Assembly: GCA_021806345.1 (NCBI GenBank)
Contig: JAJZXP010000039.1
Coordinates: 1-13,144, forward strand
Source of the DNA: Thermoplasmata archaeon
GTDB lineage: Archaea; Thermoplasmatota; Thermoplasmata; Thermoplasmatales; Thermoplasmataceae
Direction: 5' to 3'
DNA length: 13,144 bases
Every line of letters starts with the position of its first letter. The first letter of the stretch is position 1. The position numbers were made by a program, and so were the translations under genes. Below are positions 8,192 through 13,144 of this stretch, one piece after another. The notes beneath the pieces were generated by a model. The model worked only from the letters and a program-made list of their open reading frames with translations, did not search any database and was not told the origin of the DNA.

Positions 8192-11100
8192 ATTTCTTCC
8201 ATCGTGCCTTGACCTGTCCAGAATGTCATGAACCCCATGTCGAAGGAACGGGCATTGAAAAGATAGATTCCATCTGGAATAGATGTCTCAGTTGCGGTTG
8301 TATATTCAAAAATAGTGTAAATTTTAACAGTAATTCATTCAATAATACTCTCAAAAAAATTCCAGTCTATCAGACGGACGAGACGAACAAATTTCTTTCA
8401 AAAATACCACTTATTTGGGCAGTAAAATCAAATGCAATTGAGGAGGATTACATAGATTGGGTAAAAACATTGACCTCTCCGGGAAACTTCCTTATCACTT
8501 GGCCATGGGACAAAGTTAAGTTTATACCAATTTTGCTGACGGAATACCTGTTAAGCAATCTAGAAAAAAGAGCTATTGTGGTAGACAGACCAAGTAGAAG
8601 GCAAGAGAAAAATACTCCCTTCCTAGAACCAAATATTTTCGAAGCTTTTAAACAGACAATTTTTTTGAAAGATCTACGGTGTAATGGGGCTTTTGAACGA
8701 AACCTTAAAACTGAGATGAAAAAAATAAACCGTTCTGAACTTATAAAGCTTAAAACAGTAGTAGAATGTGAAGCTAAGAAAATTGGTAGTGGTATGTGGT
8801 CGAAGAGTGATTGTGACGATACATACTTAAGATGCCAGAACAGAGTCAAAAAGGAATATGAGTACCTGTATGGACCAGATTGTATTAGAAAGATAGAAGT
8901 AAATAGATTGAACAGAGAAAAGGTTACAAAATGGTATAATGATAAGGGCGAAATAGATCTAAGATTTACAGAAATAGAGAAGTATATGGGCAGAATTGAT
9001 TACGATAGAACATGGCTGTGGGAAGTCTTATTAAACTTGGCTTCAATAAAAAATCCATCCTCAGAAATAACAATCGATTCATTTATCCAGTTATCCTCAC
9101 CTCAACAAATTACTGACAAAAGACTGATTTTCATAAGCGATGAAGAAGAACCAGACAGTATATTCTATTTTATCAAAGAAGCTAAACCAGATCTTGTAGT
9201 TATTCCAAATACTGATGAGTTCATAGAGGATAGAATTTTCAATGGTTCCAAAAGTAATAACTTGATAAAGTTCCTCAGGGAAAACAGGAATTCAATAGTC
9301 TTGATGTTCTCAACGAGTAAGGATTTTAGGCATCTCTATCACATATACGATGAACCTGTTGCGGAGGGTTGCAATGTAATCCCCCATACAATAGATAATT
9401 ATGCGATCCTGAAGCACCTGAGAGATAATCTAAATAAAGTGGAATCAAGATATCCAAACCCAATTTCATCTAGGTGGGAAGAACTACACGTTGATGAAGG
9501 AATACTCCCAGAGACTGAGTACGTTGTAGTAAAGGGTATGGAACCACTCGATGAAATATTGCCTATTATAGATTGCATTCAGAGTGAAGCTTTTAGAAAC
9601 GACTCTAAGAAATTTGTATATGAACTTCAAAAGACTTTACTTAAGCTCAAGGGAGCTCCAGACCTTCCCGAAGTTTTCAAGCGAAGAGGCAAGTCAATTG
9701 AACTACTATCCTACGAGGGTGTAATGAATTCTATTGCAGACAGATTAAGTCATGAAAATCGAGAAAAAATAATTAATGTCTTATTATCCGTCTTTAAGGA
9801 GATAGACGGGAAAGAAGAAAATCCACTTAGAAATGCAGTCACTGAGAAAGTCAACGAACTCTTGACATCAACAGATGCGTTCATTACGATAGTCGTTAAC
9901 GAATTTGAACTCAAAGGAGCTAAAGTATTATTTGAAAACGCTTCATTAGAGCCGACAAGTATATCACGTTTTAAACTTGCTTCTTGGAGACTTCTTGAGG
10001 AAAGGGAGAGGCAAATTCCGTCAGGGAAACAACATTTTGTCATTACGACTTCGTACCCCGGATTAAGTTTCCCAATGCGTAAAAACAATACAAACAAATT
10101 TATTTTTTTAGGAACGAAAAAAAACCTCAAAAAGATGGAACAGATACTGAGAAATAGAATTAATGAATTTTATTCTATGCCAATGTATATTTTATCGGAT
10201 GAGAAACGGGCTCCGAATATTTTGAAAGCTGCTACGCACATAGTTGGGGGACAGATGAATGAGGGACAGATTGCAGAGTTACTAGACGAGATTGTGGTTG
10301 AGGATCAAAGCGTAGCATCGTCACGGAGCAATATCCAAGAATATTTTGGTTACACCCATTATAGCAAAATCAGAGCAGGGGAAGATGCCATTATTCTCGT
10401 CGATGTTGATGACCGAGGAATGTTCATTCCTACTAATACCAGTGTATCAATAAGAAATGGTGACCTTTTAAAAGAAATAAACCTTGGTGACATTAACTCA
10501 AAAGATTTTGGGAAAGAACTCAATGGAAGTGAGATTCTTTTGGATGTGATGGGGTTTCACAGGTCTTTTAGATCAATGTTTATAATATACATGCTACGAT
10601 ACGCGAGTCATGTAACTTTTCGCAAATGGGGATATGAGTGGAAAGGATTCGAAAACCTCCTATATAGTTCGCAGAAGTGGATATTAGTGCTAAGAGATGC
10701 GATCAAAAAGTATTCTGAATTAAGTAAAGTAGGATATTTAGATTCTGAAAATTTCCTCGCAGAGTACCTCGCAGGGTTGCAACTGAACGCCAGAAATCAG
10801 AGTTACATAAAAGGATGGTGGTCAGATTTCGAAACTCTGAGAATTGGTGATGGTGAATTTTACATTTATAGCATAGAACACACAAAAAGCATCCACGATG
10901 TTAGGAAGATCTTTCGTGGAATAAATGACATAATGCCTGACATGAATCTGTCCATAGAAGAAGGTGAAATGAGTTACGTAGCTTCAGTATTTATTCAGGA
11001 TTTTAGAAGATCAATTCTAAGCGGAAAAAACCTTGATCCTAGATTCTTACACATTCATAAGACGATTGTGCAAAGCATTGGAGAAGTGGTGAAAGAGGCA

Positions 11101-11205
11101 CAATTTTTCAAAGTGTCGAATGTTGCTAAGGTGAAGATTGCTGAAGAAGTTGACCAATTTAGAGTTTTGATGGAATATCGTAAATTTGTCGAACGAGAGC
11201 AGTAG
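8188..11205 (+). CDS. Large DISARM-associated protein, candidate DrmE
   Basis: I do not recognise a catalytic domain with confidence. The protein has 1005 residues. It begins with a zinc knuckle: CPEC at 10-13 and CLSC at 33-36, with another Cys at 38. After it, residues 95-135 (TSPGNFLITWPWDK onward) and 310-380 (LIFISDEEE, DLVVIPN, VLMFSTSKDF) alternate hydrophobic strands and acidic turns, like an ATPase or helicase core. However, no Walker A lysine motif is present, so any such fold would be degenerate. Residues 785-1005 form a second, mostly helical region. Class 2 DISARM consists of drmMII, drmA, drmB, drmC and drmE; the first four are identified here, which makes this the candidate DrmE. 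It is longer than I would expect for DrmE. GAGGAG at 8170-8175 precedes ATG 8188, which overlaps the drmC stop. A lineage-specific replacement is the alternative. Confidence 0.6.
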   Translation: MNFFHRALTCPECHEPHVEGTGIEKIDSIWNRCLSCGCIFKNSVNFNSNSFNNTLKKIPVYQTDETNKFLSKIPLIWAVKSNAIEEDYIDWVKTLTSPGNFLITWPWDKVKFIPILLTEYLLSNLEKRAIVVDRPSRRQEKNTPFLEPNIFEAFKQTIFLKDLRCNGAFERNLKTEMKKINRSELIKLKTVVECEAKKIGSGMWSKSDCDDTYLRCQNRVKKEYEYLYGPDCIRKIEVNRLNREKVTKWYNDKGEIDLRFTEIEKYMGRIDYDRTWLWEVLLNLASIKNPSSEITIDSFIQLSSPQQITDKRLIFISDEEEPDSIFYFIKEAKPDLVVIPNTDEFIEDRIFNGSKSNNLIKFLRENRNSIVLMFSTSKDFRHLYHIYDEPVAEGCNVIPHTIDNYAILKHLRDNLNKVESRYPNPISSRWEELHVDEGILPETEYVVVKGMEPLDEILPIIDCIQSEAFRNDSKKFVYELQKTLLKLKGAPDLPEVFKRRGKSIELLSYEGVMNSIADRLSHENREKIINVLLSVFKEIDGKEENPLRNAVTEKVNELLTSTDAFITIVVNEFELKGAKVLFENASLEPTSISRFKLASWRLLEERERQIPSGKQHFVITTSYPGLSFPMRKNNTNKFIFLGTKKNLKKMEQILRNRINEFYSMPMYILSDEKRAPNILKAATHIVGGQMNEGQIAELLDEIVVEDQSVASSRSNIQEYFGYTHYSKIRAGEDAIILVDVDDRGMFIPTNTSVSIRNGDLLKEINLGDINSKDFGKELNGSEILLDVMGFHRSFRSMFIIYMLRYASHVTFRKWGYEWKGFENLLYSSQKWILVLRDAIKKYSELSKVGYLDSENFLAEYLAGLQLNARNQSYIKGWWSDFETLRIGDGEFYIYSIEHTKSIHDVRKIFRGINDIMPDMNLSIEEGEMSYVASVFIQDFRRSILSGKNLDPRFLHIHKTIVQSIGEVVKEAQFFKVSNVAKVKIAEEVDQFRVLMEYRKFVEREQ

Positions 11206-11215
11206 ACTTATCACC

Positions 11216-11740
11216 CTAGCCCCCTGCAACCTCTGAATTAAGAGCTCTCTCCTCTATTACGTGGGCTTCTTCCTTGAGCTTTTTTTCGGGAAGAGTCTGA
11301 TAAGGTATCAATCCATTCATCCAGCAGAATCTTACTGTATTATCATTTGACTCATTTCATCCTAGGCAGTTTAAGGGTCTCTCTGCTTCAATTAGCGTGC
11401 CATCCTGCAGGCCTATACCCTCCACCTTGATTGCATTATTCTTGTCTCTTCCCGACAGTTGTACGTATGTTTGCGTCATTCTTGACCTAAGTATCACACC
11501 CACTTGAGCTTCCGGTAATCTCTTCGCTATAAATACCCAGAATAACGTTGCTAAGTCTTTGAGTTGTTAGAATAATATGCCTATGGTCTTGTTTGCCTGG
11601 GATCACCATCACGAAGTCAAGCCTCTCCTTCACATCTGCTCTTCGATTGCATTCAACGAGATCGCCTTCTTTTTTGGGCCTCTCTTGGTGTTCAGGATGA
11701 CCGGTCTATCCTTGAGTGCAGCTTCAGATGCGTCCTTACT
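11216..11740 (-). pseudogene. C-terminal remnant of an archaeal tyrosine recombinase with zinc ribbon
   Basis: Reading the minus strand across frames recovers the end of an integrase. First comes NTKRGPKKKAISLNA, which resembles the KTGP-type strand before the catalytic core. It is followed by FIAKRLPEAQ, then MTQTYVQLSGRDKNNAI with the nucleophile tyrosine codon at 11465-11467. Last come fragments of a C-terminal zinc ribbon, RPLNC and NTVRFCWMNG, where FCWxCG is expected. The reading changes frame at least three times and meets stops. The arginine box before FIAKRL and two zinc cysteines are lost. The last reading ends at a stop at 11216-11218, ten bases from the convergent stop at 11205. 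The N-terminal half is missing. This family differs from the neighbouring remnant. Its left edge on the minus strand is approximate. Confidence 0.72.
11280..11286 (+). terminator. Possible oligo-T termination site of the defence operon
   Basis: This run of seven T lies about 75 bases after the last stop of the operon. Archaeal RNA polymerase can terminate at such T-runs without a hairpin. It falls inside decayed coding sequence, so it may simply reflect lysine codons of the opposite strand. Confidence 0.25.
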
Positions 11741-12912
11741 ATCGTGTTTCTGTCTGTCCTAAAATACTTTTCATTTCCTTTTTCGGAGTTTCGAAATCAA
11801 GACCGTGTAATCTATCTTTCTCTTTGTCACCAACATTTATGTGTTGACCGAGTGTCTCCGTCGTTGTTAGAACAGATTCAATATACTCTTCCAAGAACAC
11901 TCTGTCTGAATCTCTACTTATCTTCGGCACAATTTCGAAGAACTGTGATAGCCTTAGATAAGACTCCCTTATCTCGTCTACCTTCCCAGGAAGTGGTTTC
12001 TCGTTTGTTGAGTACACAACCTCTATTTCTCCCTTATAAACAATAAAAAGCTGACGCAAAGGATGAAAAATCAGACCTTTTGATTCCGCAATGTCAAGAG
12101 CTGTGACAAAGCATGCAATAAGAATATAAGGGCGCAGATTCAAGCTTCCAGATCTAATTGCTCCCCTGGTTTCTCGTGTGAAAAGGATTGCCCTTAGGTA
12201 ATTCAATTTGGTACTGGCGTTTGATTTGTCTGTAACAATCAATGGGGATTCAGATATAAGCTCTTCGCCGTTTTTCCTCCTCTCCTGAATGAAATCGACC
12301 AGATGCTTGCAACCTCAGTCACTAAGGAAAGTAAAGTACTTGAACCGAATCTTGATAAGATTGACGCTTGCATGTGAAACCCTGAATTCTAACGCATAAA
12401 TATCTAAATCCTCAATGTCGTCAAGTCTAAGTCCACCATCCTCACGTAGCTTCCTGGAATCTCGGACCTGACTCCAGAGAATGCTATTAGTGATATCGAA
12501 ACTCTACCTCTAGATGTTGCCTTTCTAAGAATCCTTTCTGCCTCGTCTGATGTTGAAGCTCTCTCGTTCCCTGTAGTTTCATTGATATTTTAGTTCGGAA
12601 CATTAAACCTGAACCTGTAATCTATATCATCTAATGTCAGCCATGATCTCAAAACACATTTGAATTTCACAACTTAGGCCTCCATATGACTCTGATGCAC
12701 CATAGTGGTGACAAAATCTTGAAAATTCTTCTTGAGAGCGATACTCACAGCCTGTTTAGGATGCCGTAAGGAGCTTTGCCATTCAGCTCACAGTAAAGAA
12801 CAAAGTTTCTGCGCCGCATGTATGCTGGAATGTGATATCTATCCCATATATTGCACCTGTTGACATCTTCATTTTCATAAAATTTCTGATATTTCTTCTC
12901 TTGATTTTCCAA
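11739..12912 (-). pseudogene. Decayed archaeal tyrosine recombinase (integrase) near the distal att copy
   Basis: The minus strand from about TTG 12912 reads as a nearly full-length integrase once frames are joined. The N-terminal core-binding part is AYMRRRNFVLYCELNGKAP. Box I follows, with ISLIAFSGVR. The catalytic C-terminus keeps LNLRPYILIACFVTALD, HPLRQLFIVYKGEIE and YSTN. The open stretch 11739-12242 is only its C-terminal piece. Damage visible: frameshifts near 12750 and 12440, and in-frame stops at 12674-12676, 12590-12592 and 12315-12317. The family's RPYxLR arginine is Ile. The GHKG histidine is Tyr (12036-12038). The nucleophile Tyr survives (12012-12014). The gene begins about 80 bases inside the distal att copy and points into the island, the usual place for an integrase. 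The protein cannot be active. Confidence 0.85.
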
Positions 12913-12989
12913 GCCCTTTTTCTTTAATACCTTAACTAATCAATTCTTGAGACGATATAAAGTTATTCGATTGCGATTGTAATCGTCCG

Positions 12990-13001
12990 TCTCCCTCGGC
13001 G
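12990..13001 (+). repeat. Distal att-like repeat, copy of the tRNA-Ser 3' end
   Basis: TCTCCCTCGGCG matches 48-59 exactly and in the same orientation. No tRNA can be drawn here: the bases before it have no T-stem and T-loop in register. It is therefore a detached copy, expected at the far end of an element integrated into tRNA-Ser. The two copies enclose 12930 bases. One given 12-mer is expected well under once by chance in 13 kb, and this one ends exactly at the tRNA boundary. Confidence 0.75.
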
Positions 13002-13076
13002 CTATCATTGGCTGTGCTTAATTTCAATAAAATAAATGTTAATTATTTAAGTGAATACCTACCCCGAAATGGGAAT

Positions 13077-13101
13077 GTGTTGCTGATCAGAGGTGCAACA
13101 C
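13077..13101. repeat. 7-bp inverted repeat in the right flank
   Basis: GTGTTGC at 13077-13083 is the reverse complement of GCAACAC at 13095-13101, separated by 11 bases. It could form a hairpin or bind a dimeric protein. It lies just beyond the distal att copy, in a gene-free flank (13002-13144) where nothing else is recognisable. Confidence 0.35.
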
Positions 13102-13144
13102 CACACTATAGTTCTGGTACATAATATAGAAAGCGACAATTATA

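Noticed and set aside
207..11205. Class 1 DISARM or a conventional type I/II restriction system
   Set aside because: There is no N6-adenine methyltransferase, no SNF2-like DrmD, no specificity subunit and no restriction endonuclease; the methyltransferase is a C5 enzyme.
11577..12046. Plus-strand reading frames of 61 and 100 residues
   Set aside because: They lie opposite the integrase remnants, have no recognisable domain or ribosome site, and are explained by the minus-strand reading.
11739..12242. A 167-residue minus-strand reading frame as a gene of its own
   Set aside because: Its translation is the C-terminal catalytic part of a tyrosine recombinase whose upstream parts continue in other frames to about 12912.
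12930..13001. A second tRNA gene ending in the same 12 bases
   Set aside because: No T-arm, anticodon arm or variable arm can be drawn upstream of the repeat; only the terminal 12 bases match.
1..13144. CRISPR array or long tandem repeats
   Set aside because: No regularly spaced repeats were seen on reading through the window.

Overview
The window reads as a defence island inserted at a tRNA-Ser gene of an archaeon. The archaeal assignment rests on three things. The tRNA has a G discriminator base and no encoded CCA. Several genes have Shine-Dalgarno sites of the GGAG or GGTGAT type. Two decayed tyrosine recombinases resemble the families I know from archaeal chromosomes. The DNA is AT-rich, with heavy use of AGA/AGG and ATA codons. 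I cannot name a genus.

Layout from left to right: (1) 1-59, the 3' part of tRNA-Ser(UGA), cut by the window edge. (2) 60-206, a leader with a TATA-like box and no gene. (3) 207-11205, six tightly packed plus-strand genes that abut or overlap: a C5-cytosine DNA methyltransferase, a HhH-GPD glycosylase with a 4Fe-4S cluster, a 1253-residue helicase (DrmA), a DUF1998 protein (DrmB), a short phospholipase-D protein (DrmC), and a 1005-residue protein with an N-terminal zinc knuckle (candidate DrmE). (4) 11216-12912, minus strand, remains of two different archaeal tyrosine recombinases with stops, frameshifts and lost catalytic residues. (5) 12990-13001, a 12-base exact copy of the last 12 bases of the tRNA gene, in the same orientation. 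(6) 13002-13144, flank with one small inverted repeat.

The operon matches the gene content of a class 2 DISARM anti-phage system (drmMII, drmA, drmB, drmC, candidate drmE). The family model is that the methyltransferase marks host DNA while the DrmA-DrmB complex and its partners act on unmarked incoming DNA. The unusual member is the glycosylase directly after the methyltransferase. It has the tyrosine found in Mig.MthI-type T/G mismatch glycosylases where endonuclease III has lysine. Methylated cytosine deaminates to thymine, so a T/G glycosylase would repair the lesions that the methyltransferase itself promotes.

The duplicated tRNA end and the integrase remains next to the distal copy suggest that the island arrived by site-specific integration and then lost its mobility genes. 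The six defence genes remain open throughout.
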